This document shows positions 8,992 to 16,592 of a stretch of DNA of 64,000 nt, in pieces. The number at the start of each line of letters is the position of its first letter. Positions within the stretch are counted from its first letter, which is position 1. Origin of the DNA: Paenibacillus sp. NEAU-GSW1 (GTDB taxonomy: Bacteria; Bacillota; Bacilli; Paenibacillales; Paenibacillaceae); assembly GCF_009737085.1 (NCBI RefSeq), contig NZ_WOVL01000002.1, forward strand, positions 62,001 through 126,000, written 5' to 3'. Below the pieces are notes generated by a model. That model was given only the letters and a program-made list of their open reading frames with translations. It had not been told where the DNA came from and did not search any database. The position numbers and the translations under genes are program-made.

Positions 8992-9069
8992 TGATAACCA
9001 AAAATGGCGTGCCAGATGGCACTTCGCGCTGCGCTGCCAGTAGAGCAGCAGCAAACCGGCAGATCATTT

Positions 9070-9966
9070 TCAAACACTTCTTTGCAAGTCTCGAATGTCT
9101 GCCCACGACATAAGCTTAATCCGCTCCCTTTGAATCCATTGTTTAATATCGACATCATTCAGCAATTGCAGCTCTATCTCTCTTTCTTTATAACAGCCTG
9201 TTGCTTCAATCAACGCGTCCGTTATTTGAGCAGGATGCACCGTCAACTGCGTAATTCCAGGCTTTATATTTTTAATAAGTTCAATCAGCTGTCTCTTCAT
9301 TTCCTTGTAACGGTTAAGAGGATTAAAGCAATACGGCAGCAACACGATATCGTCAATGGATAAAATCCCCCTTTCTTTTGCCGAATCCAGTCTTGCTTGA
9401 AACCGTTTCTTTTGATCCGCATTCAAAAAGGGCTGTTCCACGATTCGATAAGGCAAGTTAAACGGCAGACGGTACTTTTCACATAAATCAAAGGTTAGTT
9501 CTAAAAAGTCTCGTCCTGTGCAGAACCCCATAATGCTCCCCGCATGGCTGTCCAGATGGGTTGGATCGATTCCTCTTGCAATCGCGCTTTGAATCTGTGA
9601 CTCGATTTCTATGCGAACCTCCTTTTCGTCGGCGTTAGTTTCCAGTAAAGCGGCATCCTTATGAAAGTATCCTTCTGCTGTGAGCAAACTGTTTAAATTG
9701 CTTTTTTGAAATACGGGGGTGTAAGAATGCCGCTCGCCGCTGGTTAGAGTTATATGAATGCCAATCTTCTCAACGCCTTGCTTCGTGCACATCTCCATCG
9801 CTTCATCCGAGTCCGCGCAAGGCATCATAATCGATGTTGAAGTTATCGCTTGTTGTTCGAACAAATCGACAATGGCTTCATTCGTCCCCTTCGTTATGCC
9901 TAAATCGTCCGCATTAATAATTAACACCCGGTCATCAGCCGCAAAACCTAATCTTTGAATCATCAA
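9070..9966 (-). CDS. ChbG/YdjC family carbohydrate deacetylase
   Basis: About 298 residues, with the family's metal-binding signatures in order: IINADDLGI near residue 17, GIHITLTSG near 72, and THLDSHAGSI near 137. YdjC/ChbG enzymes remove acetyl groups from N-acetylated oligosaccharides such as chitobiose using a divalent metal held by Asp and His. The start is ambiguous: TTG at 9966 or ATG at 9963, both downstream of AGGAGG. It stands alone between the VOC remnant and a strong terminator, so the sugar substrate cannot be inferred from neighbours. Confidence 0.85.
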   Translation of the reverse strand: MMIQRLGFAADDRVLIINADDLGITKGTNEAIVDLFEQQAITSTSIMMPCADSDEAMEMCTKQGVEKIGIHITLTSGERHSYTPVFQKSNLNSLLTAEGYFHKDAALLETNADEKEVRIEIESQIQSAIARGIDPTHLDSHAGSIMGFCTGRDFLELTFDLCEKYRLPFNLPYRIVEQPFLNADQKKRFQARLDSAKERGILSIDDIVLLPYCFNPLNRYKEMKRQLIELIKNIKPGITQLTVHPAQITDALIEATGCYKEREIELQLLNDVDIKQWIQRERIKLMSWADIRDLQRSV

Positions 9967-9998
9967 CTACCCCATCCTCCTATTATGAATAAAAATAA

Positions 9999-10040
9999 AA
10001 ATAAGGACGCAAACACCGAGAGGTGTTTGCGTCCTTATTT
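9999..10040. terminator. strong bidirectional terminator
   Basis: A perfect 19-bp stem (9999-10017 against 10022-10040) with a GAGA loop and T-runs on both strands. On the minus strand it ends the alpha/beta hydrolase transcript; no plus-strand gene precedes it closely. Confidence 0.9.
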
Positions 10041-10117
10041 TTTTGCAAAGCCATTAATCTACGGTCATTATACATCAGAAATTCAATTTGTAAATAGCTT
10101 TCCTTCATTCAATAATC

Positions 10118-10981
10118 TCAGTCTCTTGAAGCTTCATACAGTTTCTGCGCCATAAGCTCTGGCCGCGACCTGAAATAAGTCATATGGTCGCCATGCGACT
10201 TGATCAGACGAAACATGCCTAAGCGGCTCGACATATGCGGATGCCAGCCGTACCCTTCTCCTTGGGGCAAAACGTTATCCTCCGTTAAGTAGAGGTAGCT
10301 TTTCGGCAGCTGCAAAACGTAAAATCGCTTCAAATCCAGCTTTTCAAAAGCCGCCTTCGCCGGTTCCGGACGAATTTCTCCATAAAGCCGCTTCGCCAGC
10401 GCAAGGTCGGCCAGATTGACGAAGGCGTCCCGAAACAACGGAAAAGGCAGCATAATCGTATCGTCCTTGGACATCGCTCTTAGCTGCCTAAAAGCCTCTT
10501 GCACAGGAGGCGGAAACTGATCCGCAACCGACTGTCCGTCTTCCAGCACGAAGGCATTCATAAACACTAGCCGCTTCAATCGGTCCGGCACCAGCTCCGC
10601 CGTTTTCTGTACGACCGAGCCGCCAAAGCTGTGGCCGACAAGCACAACATCGCGCAGCTGATGAGCGATTATATAATCGGCAACCGATCTGGAGATCATG
10701 CCATGCGTCACGTTCGGATCCGAGTCATTGCCATGGCCCGGATACTCCGGGACATATACCGCATGCCCCTGCTTCCTCAGCTCGTCGGCAACTCCGTTCC
10801 AGAACGTCGTATCTGCCCAAGAGCCGTGAACAAGCACGAACACAAGCCGCTGATGCGCAGCTTGCGGGTAACTCGGATGACCGGCCGCATGAGCGAACGG
10901 ATGGTGATAGTAAACGGGATGCCGCGGAGCATCGCCATAATAAACATTGTAATTGGATTCATAGGGTGAATAATAGGACAT
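10118..10981 (-). CDS. alpha/beta hydrolase with Tyr/His-rich N-terminal tail
   Basis: 287 residues. After an unusual first ~42 residues rich in Tyr, His and Pro, the alpha/beta-hydrolase fold begins with VFVLVHGSWADTTFW (oxyanion HG at 52-53). The nucleophile elbow is GHSFGG (Ser118) and the catalytic His is in KSHGDHM near the C-terminus. This resembles salicylate-esterase/AB-hydrolase-6 type enzymes. No signal peptide is visible, so it is probably cytoplasmic. The tail is not expected for the fold and could be a spore- or surface-association segment; that is a guess. Transcription ends at the 10.0-kb terminator. Confidence 0.8.
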   Translation of the reverse strand: MSYYSPYESNYNVYYGDAPRHPVYYHHPFAHAAGHPSYPQAAHQRLVFVLVHGSWADTTFWNGVADELRKQGHAVYVPEYPGHGNDSDPNVTHGMISRSVADYIIAHQLRDVVLVGHSFGGSVVQKTAELVPDRLKRLVFMNAFVLEDGQSVADQFPPPVQEAFRQLRAMSKDDTIMLPFPLFRDAFVNLADLALAKRLYGEIRPEPAKAAFEKLDLKRFYVLQLPKSYLYLTEDNVLPQGEGYGWHPHMSSRLGMFRLIKSHGDHMTYFRSRPELMAQKLYEASRD

Positions 10982-11081
10982 GATAATGATTCCTCTCCCG
11001 ATAAAATGCGGATATGGGCTATTTTATGCCGGGAGACAGATTTGGGTTCTCGCGTATTGCGCGGTCTTGCCTAAACAGACC

Positions 11082-11519
11082 TCATTGTTCAGCTTGGAAA
11101 ATCGTTCTTTGAAGCAGCGCCATCGCTTGAATCATCTGCTCAAGCGTCTCGTCCGTAACGCCTTCCAGCTTCTTCGCCAGCTGATCCTCCATGTAGCCGA
11201 AAGCCATTCCCATCAGCGCTTCGCCCTCCGGCGACAGACGGATATATTGCTTTCTTCGATCTTCGGCATCGCTTATTTTCACGCACAATCCTTTATCGGT
11301 CAGCTTCTTCAGCTCGCGGCTCGTGTTCGGCATCGACATATCCTTGCAATCGCTAATTTCACTGAGCGTAATCGGCTGCGAAACCGCAATATACTCCAAT
11401 ATGCCGTACTGCGCCTTGGTCAGCTCGCCGATCGGCATTTGCTTCGTCATGTCATTTTGGGTCTGGTGCACCGCGCTAATGAATGGGACAAGCTGCTCGA
11501 ATAACGCTTTTTTGTTCAT
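11082..11519 (-). CDS. MarR family transcriptional regulator
   Basis: 145 residues from the ATG at 11519, which has AGGAG eight bases upstream; an in-frame GTG at 11528 overlaps that ribosome binding site. The winged helix-turn-helix reads LTKAQYGILEYI...ITLSEISDCKDMSMPNTSRELKKLTDKG, and the wing carries DAEDRRKQYIRLSPEG, the MarR signature. It is transcribed away from an NAD(P)H oxidoreductase gene, and the two promoters share a -35 octamer inside an inverted repeat. Autoregulation and control of the oxidoreductase by quinones or phenolics are therefore likely. Confidence 0.9.
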   Translation of the reverse strand: MNKKALFEQLVPFISAVHQTQNDMTKQMPIGELTKAQYGILEYIAVSQPITLSEISDCKDMSMPNTSRELKKLTDKGLCVKISDAEDRRKQYIRLSPEGEALMGMAFGYMEDQLAKKLEGVTDETLEQMIQAMALLQRTIFQAEQ

Positions 11520-11599
11520 CAGGGCCACTCCTTACATCAGGATCTCAAAGCCACTCCTTACACTTATCGGTACCATACCAAATAAATTATCATAAAACA

Positions 11600-11628
11600 A
11601 TTATCATAAAATAAGTATCATTTGACAA
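11600..11628 (-). promoter_or_regulatory. sigma-A-type promoter of the MarR gene
   Basis: On the minus strand, TTGTCA (11628-11623) and GATAAT (11605-11600) are 17 bases apart, each one mismatch from consensus. Its -35 overlaps the -35 of the divergent promoter. Confidence 0.7.
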
Positions 11629-11668
11629 CTAACATGTCCTCGTGATAGCATTTAATTGTCAAATGATA
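11616..11668. promoter_or_regulatory. probable MarR operator, 13-bp inverted repeat
   Basis: TATCATTTGACAA (11616-11628) is repeated in reverse complement at 11656-11668, bracketing the oxidoreductase promoter. Two direct copies of TTATCATAAAA lie just to the left over the MarR promoter. The location fits simultaneous repression of both divergent genes. Confidence 0.6.
11622..11651 (+). promoter_or_regulatory. promoter of the NAD(P)H oxidoreductase gene
   Basis: A perfect TTGACA (11622-11627) and a weak TAGCAT -10 (11646-11651) are 18 bases apart, 36 bases before the ATG. Both boxes lie within the inverted-repeat operator. Confidence 0.6.
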
Positions 11669-11686
11669 ACAATAAAGAGGTGGCCT

Positions 11687-12255
11687 ATGAAAACGCTCAT
11701 CATCTATACGCATCCTAATCCGAAAAGCTTAAGCAACGCCTTTTTGCAAAAAGTGCTGGAGGGAGGGAGCGAGAATCCGCATATCAACGAAATAAAAGTG
11801 ATTGATCTGTACGCAGAAGGATTCAATCCCGTGCTCGTGTTCAATGAAAACAAGCGGAGAAGGGATATGCATATCGACCCCGTACTCAGCCAATACCGTG
11901 AACAATCGTATTCGTCTATCCGATCTGGTGGGGACGTCCTCCGGCGATGCTGCTCGGCTATATTGACCAGATGTTCGCTTCGAATTTCGCTTACAGGGAA
12001 ACTGGGGGCTTGCTCCCTGAGGGGCTGTTGAAGGGCAAATCGGTCGTCTGCATTTCTACCATGAAGGGACCGGCGTTGTACCCGCTCCTCTGGCTGAACA
12101 ATTCGCACAAAATATTAATGCGGAAAGCGCTTTTCAATTACGTGGGAATTAAAAAGGTGAAGTTTTTCGAGTTCGGAGGGATGGAAAGCCCGAAAGGAAA
12201 GCATGCGGAAAAGCTGCAGCGAATTTACCGGTATTTTAAAACCGTATCCGCCTAA
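11687..12255 (+). pseudogene. flavodoxin-fold NAD(P)H oxidoreductase, single-base frameshift
   Basis: An ATG at 11687 with AAGAGG upstream begins MKTLIIYTHPNPKSLSNAF, the flavin-binding start of the NQO/MdaB/KefF family. The frame is lost at about 11905: CAATCG should read CAAATC for the protein to continue IVFVYPIWWGRPPAML, the classic second flavin motif, which appears in the +2 frame and runs intact to the stop at 12253-12255. Restoring one A gives a normal ~190-residue quinone or azo reductase. The loss is in a short A-run, so either a real recent mutation or a sequencing error. Control is by the divergent MarR gene. Confidence 0.85.
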
Positions 12256-12266
12256 GGCTCGATATT

Positions 12267-12320
12267 GCTATGACTGCGGCAGCAGCTTTCCTGACTGGAG
12301 CTACCGCCGCAGTCTATCGC
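12267..12320. terminator. imperfect hairpin between convergent genes
   Basis: Arms of about 20 bases built on GACTGCGGC/GCCGCAGTC (12267-12286 against 12299-12320) lie between the oxidoreductase stop and the stop of the convergent hydrolase. No clear T-run follows on either strand, so termination strength is uncertain. Confidence 0.4.
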
Positions 12321-13177
12321 TAGGCACGTTGCTGATCTAAGAACGCAAACCACTCCCGATACATATCGGGCGCGCCTTCTCCAAGCCATATTAAATGCCC
12401 CCACGATTCCAGTTCGTACAGACGAGACTTAGCAATATGCCGCTCTGCATAGCGTGCATGCTCCAAAGGGACGAGACCGTCATACTTGCTATGCAGGATC
12501 AGCACAGGGCATTGAATCGTTGAAATAGCGGCAGTCCAATCATTCCCGGTCTGTTCCAAGTCAAGCAAAAACCCGTGCCCCGACCTCTGCCGATTCAACA
12601 TGCGGCGATACAATTCCCTGTCTTCGGCGCTGAACTGCGGCAATATTTCTTTCTTCGGCCGTTTGCTGAACGAAACAATCGTATGTTTAAACATAGCCGA
12701 AGGTATCCAATTGTGCAGAAGTCTCATTAAAGACCATAAATATTTCTCAACCGTAGGCCTGAACATGAATCGGGCCGTTTGGTATAACGAATCCTTCGGC
12801 GTCAACCACGTATGCGTTACGGCCGATTGCAAGACAAGACTTCTTACTCGCTCAGGAAAGCGTGACGCCAACACAATGCCGCTTGGTCCCCCTGCAGAAA
12901 TCGCAACGACATGAATTTTCTGTATGCGAAGGTAATCCAGCAGCTCGATATAAGCTTCGCAAGCCGTTTCAAGCGTATGCCCGATTGCTTTTGCCGATAG
13001 CCCGTACCCCGGTCTGCTCGGAGTAATGATCGAATAATTTCGAGCCAAAAGCTCGTCATAGCCAAACTCCTCGTAACAATTCGAATGTCCTCCATGCATC
13101 ACTAAAACCGGCTCTCCATGGCCGAGAACGGTATATTCCAGCACAAGTCCCGCTTTCGTTTTAAAAAGATTCCGCAT
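12320..13177 (-). CDS. alpha/beta hydrolase
   Basis: 285 residues from the ATG at 13177, placed eight bases after AGGGGG; a TTG at 13183 is too close to that site. The fold is clear: LVMHGGHSN (oxyanion), TPSRPGYG, nucleophile elbow AISAGGPSG (Ser94), LILHSKYDGLVP (acid) and SWGHLIW (His). The elbow I-S-A-G-G departs from the usual G-x-S-x-G at its first Gly. It resembles lipase or peroxidase-like hydrolases of unknown substrate. It lies downstream of a TetR gene on the same strand, with a terminator between, so co-regulation is not obvious. Confidence 0.82.
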   Translation of the reverse strand: MRNLFKTKAGLVLEYTVLGHGEPVLVMHGGHSNCYEEFGYDELLARNYSIITPSRPGYGLSAKAIGHTLETACEAYIELLDYLRIQKIHVVAISAGGPSGIVLASRFPERVRSLVLQSAVTHTWLTPKDSLYQTARFMFRPTVEKYLWSLMRLLHNWIPSAMFKHTIVSFSKRPKKEILPQFSAEDRELYRRMLNRQRSGHGFLLDLEQTGNDWTAAISTIQCPVLILHSKYDGLVPLEHARYAERHIAKSRLYELESWGHLIWLGEGAPDMYREWFAFLDQQRA

Positions 13178-13228
13178 TTGCAACGCCCCCTAAAAAATGA
13201 ATATAAATTCACTATTGAACCAAAAAGG

Positions 13229-13259
13229 AGACGTTTCCTTATTCATTAAAGAAACGTCT
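13229..13259 (-). terminator. terminator overlapping the end of the TetR gene
   Basis: A 9-bp perfect stem (AGACGTTTC, 13229-13237 against 13251-13259), followed on the minus strand by CCTTTTTGG. The stem begins inside the last codons of the TetR gene. Confidence 0.7.
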
Positions 13260-13836
13260 GTAATCCCTTATACCAGATCAAAAGATATTGCCTTATCATG
13301 CGTTTGCATGCTTCTGAATCGGAATTGCGGCGAATCGTTTCGAAGTACCCTTGCATGAACGCTGCGGAGATCGACATCGCTACGTCTTCATCTAATGGCT
13401 CGAGCGGCTGCTTCTTGTTATAGGCAGACAAATGGCCGATCAAATGATTCGCCATCATCTGATTCACGCTCAGCATAGCGCCTTCATGCCGTGTTCCCTT
13501 CGATCCATAAATAAGGATCAAAAGTTGTACCCGGCGTTTCTGAGCGATATCCGTAAGCACTTGTACGATCGAATCGATGACAGCCCCTTCGCCTTTCGCT
13601 TGAGTCCCTTCGCCATGTCCGTTAATCATGTAGTCCAGATCTTGATTCGCCGGTTCTACGACAGCATCGAACAGCGCTTCTTTCCCTGCAAAATACCGAT
13701 ATAAATTGCCTGCCGAAATGGCTACTTTATCGGCGATTCTTTTGACGGAAGCCTCCGCATAGCCATACTCGGCAAACTCTTCGCAAGCCGCATTCAAAAT
13801 CGCTTCCCGCAGTTCGCTTTTCAATACCTGCACCAT
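13246..13836 (-). CDS. TetR family transcriptional regulator
   Basis: 196 residues from the ATG at 13836 (GGAGG seven bases upstream); the frame runs further up but without support. The N-terminal helix-turn-helix reads SVKRIADKVAISAGNLYRYF followed by KEALF, the TetR pattern; the remainder is the helical ligand-binding and dimerisation domain. It lies directly downstream of a flavin monooxygenase-like gene, separated by a terminator. TetR proteins often repress adjacent oxidoreductases, so that gene is the best candidate target. Confidence 0.88.
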   Translation of the reverse strand: MVQVLKSELREAILNAACEEFAEYGYAEASVKRIADKVAISAGNLYRYFAGKEALFDAVVEPANQDLDYMINGHGEGTQAKGEGAVIDSIVQVLTDIAQKRRVQLLILIYGSKGTRHEGAMLSVNQMMANHLIGHLSAYNKKQPLEPLDEDVAMSISAAFMQGYFETIRRNSDSEACKRMIRQYLLIWYKGLQTFL

Positions 13837-13867
13837 AAATGAACCTCCATTCATTTTTATAATATAA

Positions 13868-13914
13868 AAAGAAACGACCGAATGCAAGGCATTCACGCCT
13901 GCAAATCGGCCGTT
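13868..13914 (-). terminator. terminator after the flavoprotein gene
   Basis: An 18-base imperfect stem (13873-13890 against 13897-13914) ends on the minus strand in TTTCTTTTTAT. It lies between the flavoprotein stop and the TetR start. Confidence 0.75.
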
Positions 13915-13931
13915 CCTTAAAATCAACTCAA

Positions 13932-15356
13932 TCAGGCCTCGCCAGCCTTCGGCCATTCGCCGACAAACTCCTTATCATCATAAGCGAAATAGCGGCTTAA
14001 AATCGTATCCTGATCATCTAAAAACAGCTGTTCCGCCACAGCCGAAGCGATCTTGGGCACGCCGCAGCGCATACCGGACAATGCAGAGGCGGACACGCCA
14101 AAGCTGATTAACGCCGAATAGCTGAATGTAAAAAGTCCGTGAAGCCGCTTCTCGCCTTCTTCATCACGGCTGGTGAACGCGAATCCGGGGCTCAAGTAAG
14201 GGTGCGCATCAAGCGCCGGGTTGGCAAGCTCCTGCGGCGCGGCAAACCGATCGCCCCAACGGGCGATATGGCGCTCGACGAGCCTCAGCTCCGGACGGAA
14301 GGACGGGTCAGTCAGCAGCCCCGTGCTAATAATGAGAAAATCGAAGGCGTGCTTCCCTTGCGGGGTCGTCACCGTCACCCCTTCTCCATCCGCTTCAACG
14401 TCCAGCCATGGCGCTCCTAAATGCAGCCGAAAGCCTGGCCGGGAAACCGCGCGTTCGAACGTATCGTTCGTCGGCGGCTGGTTGTTTTTGAAAAAATGCG
14501 CCATCACCGCATATTTCTCCTCGTCCGCTAAAGAAGGATAGCGCTCGATCATGCCCGAGACCTCCATTTGCCGGATCGGGTTAATGCGCGGCAGCTCCTT
14601 GCGGCGGACGAACACATGCGCTTCGGACACTCCTTCTGCAAGTGCGAAGTTAGCGTTATCGAAAGCCGAGGCTCCGCCGCCGAGCACCGCGATCCGTTTG
14701 CCCTTTAACGAACCGAAATCGATGCGATCCGCCGTATGGGCATACAAATGCGGCGAAAGCTTTGCGGATATCATCGGCGGAACATGCCACTCGCCGCCGC
14801 CCTGAATGCCGGTCGCAAGCACAACCTTTCGGGCAAGCAGCGGTTCCTCCCGCGCTCCCGCTCTTTCTATATGAAGCCGGTGAAGACCTTCCTCTCCCGG
14901 CTCTATCAGATTAAGCTTCACTTCATTAACGACGGGCAGATCGAGAATACTCCGGTACCAGCGCAAATAGTTCATCCAATCGCCGCGCGGAATTTTATCT
15001 ACCGCCTCCCAGCCCTCTGCGCCGTGCTGCGCTTCCCACCACGAACGAAATGTCAACGACGGTATGCCGAGATCAACCGAGGTCAAGTGCTTCGGCGTGC
15101 GCAGCGTCATCATCCTTGCGTACGTTTCCCACGGCCCTTCGTAGCCCTCCGGATTCTCATCAATGACCACGATATTGGCTATCCGCTCGCGCAGCAAAGC
15201 GAATGCGATGCTAAGTCCGCTCTGTCCGCCGCCGACAATGACAACATCATATACATGCCCGTCGGCATGGCTGCGAGGGCGTACCCAATTGGGCCCTCCA
15301 TACGCCAAATAAGAAAGATCGGTTTTTACTCTTGCATTCAACGCCTCAAGACTCAT
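13932..15356 (-). CDS. FAD/NAD(P)H-dependent oxidoreductase, flavin monooxygenase-like
   Basis: Two dinucleotide-binding folds are visible: FAD motif VVIVGGGQSGLS (Gly 42-47) and NADPH motif AVLGGGASAFD in the middle, with ATG-type motifs VVLATGIQGGG and FLIISTGLL. This is the class B flavin monooxygenase / pyridine-nucleotide oxidoreductase layout. The frame is open to an ATG at 15503, but the extra 49 codons have AT-rich third positions unlike the rest and no ribosome binding site. The ATG at 15356 (474 residues) is preferred, though its site (GGAAAGG) is also modest. Substrate unknown. The downstream TetR gene may control it. Confidence 0.78.
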   Translation of the reverse strand: MSLEALNARVKTDLSYLAYGGPNWVRPRSHADGHVYDVVIVGGGQSGLSIAFALLRERIANIVVIDENPEGYEGPWETYARMMTLRTPKHLTSVDLGIPSLTFRSWWEAQHGAEGWEAVDKIPRGDWMNYLRWYRSILDLPVVNEVKLNLIEPGEEGLHRLHIERAGAREEPLLARKVVLATGIQGGGEWHVPPMISAKLSPHLYAHTADRIDFGSLKGKRIAVLGGGASAFDNANFALAEGVSEAHVFVRRKELPRINPIRQMEVSGMIERYPSLADEEKYAVMAHFFKNNQPPTNDTFERAVSRPGFRLHLGAPWLDVEADGEGVTVTTPQGKHAFDFLIISTGLLTDPSFRPELRLVERHIARWGDRFAAPQELANPALDAHPYLSPGFAFTSRDEEGEKRLHGLFTFSYSALISFGVSASALSGMRCGVPKIASAVAEQLFLDDQDTILSRYFAYDDKEFVGEWPKAGEA

Positions 15357-15604
15357 ATCGATCCAACCTTTCCAAGGATGATCTGCTTTATCGCCAACTC
15401 GCAACATGTCAGCATCTCGCACACGAAACGTTATATATGAATCTATTTTATCGCCCCAAACTTGCTGTGGAAAGTTGGCCTTCGATTTCTTAGCATCACG
15501 CATAAATTATGAACGGCGAATTGTGTATATTTACGAAGAGTAGCGTTTGTGATACATTAATGGCATATCCGATACAATTCGTATCACCCGGAGCGTGAAT
15601 AACT

Positions 15605-16573
15605 ATGAATCCAACCCCCGGCATAAGCGTCGCCGTGACAACTTGCAATCGGGCCCATTATTTGCGGGACTGCCTGCAATCCATTTGCACTCAAACATTG
15701 CTTCCAACTGAAATTATCGTCAGCGAGGATGGGGCCGATTCTGAAACGAGGCAGGTCATTGAACAATGCGCGCAGGAGCATCGCCACATTACAATTGTGC
15801 ATATAGTCAACGATCCGCCGTTAGGCCAGCTAGCCAATCGCCAGCAAGCCATCACGTCAACCTCCTGCGAATATGTGGCGATGCTTGATGACGATGACAT
15901 CTGGTATGCGAAATTTCTCGAAGTCCACTACCGTCATCTCCTTGCCAATCCGTCATGCGGCTTTTCTTGCTCCAACCATTCCTTCATGAATGAGAAGGGC
16001 GTTGACCAGCCTGCCGAATTCGAGCGGTTCCAGGCCTTTTCCGGAAGAGACCAATTACAAACCGCTGTCTATAACGATGTTTTTATCCAGACGATAACGA
16101 ATAAAGCTTGCCTGTTCTGCATCATCTTTTGTCTCTACCGCAGAAGCGTTCTGGAGCAAGTCGGCTTCTTTCAAAGCTACGGGGGGCTGGTTCCTGATCT
16201 TGCGCTGATGCTTTCTCTCGGTGCGCATCGGGTCAATGCCGTCTATATAGACCGGATATTGGGCTCGAGCCGTATGCATGGCGGCCAGCAATCGAATAAA
16301 AGGCTGGAGAACAGCATCAGCAAGGTCGAAGCGCTGCAGGAAATACGGACGCGACACAAAACGATGCTCACCGGCAAGGAGCAAAAAATGCTGCGAAAGC
16401 AGCTGACGCAAGCGGTCATCGAGTGCGCAATCGCTTACGCGCATAGCAATCGCAAGCAGCAAGCGGCCCGTTTGCTGCTTCAAATACGCGGAGTGAGCGC
16501 AATCCCGCTCAAACGGCTTGTTGTCCTGCTGGCGCTGCTCATGGGAGCCAGGAAAAGAAGCCGCGCCGTATAA
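15605..16573 (+). CDS. family 2 glycosyltransferase
   Basis: 322 residues with a GT-A fold: ISVAVTTCNRAHYLRDCLQSI at the start and the acidic metal/nucleotide-sugar motif AMLDDDDIWY (95-98). A C-terminal helical Lys/Arg-rich tail follows. GGAGCG precedes the ATG. Upstream, GATAC-AATTC-GTATC and a wider GTGATAC...GTATCAC inverted repeat surround a possible TACAAT -10, a hint of repressor control. It is monocistronic, facing away from the flavoprotein gene and converging on the response regulator. Acceptor unknown; surface glycan or teichoic-type decoration is common for such genes. Confidence 0.85.
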   Translation: MNPTPGISVAVTTCNRAHYLRDCLQSICTQTLLPTEIIVSEDGADSETRQVIEQCAQEHRHITIVHIVNDPPLGQLANRQQAITSTSCEYVAMLDDDDIWYAKFLEVHYRHLLANPSCGFSCSNHSFMNEKGVDQPAEFERFQAFSGRDQLQTAVYNDVFIQTITNKACLFCIIFCLYRRSVLEQVGFFQSYGGLVPDLALMLSLGAHRVNAVYIDRILGSSRMHGGQQSNKRLENSISKVEALQEIRTRHKTMLTGKEQKMLRKQLTQAVIECAIAYAHSNRKQQAARLLLQIRGVSAIPLKRLVVLLALLMGARKRSRAV

Positions 16574-16592
16574 TCCGTAAAGACTGCCTGAG

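Noticed and set aside
11524-11563. Direct repeat GCCACTCCTTACA before the MarR gene
   Set aside because: Two short copies 26 bases apart over the ribosome binding site look like a small local duplication; no functional reading could be supported.
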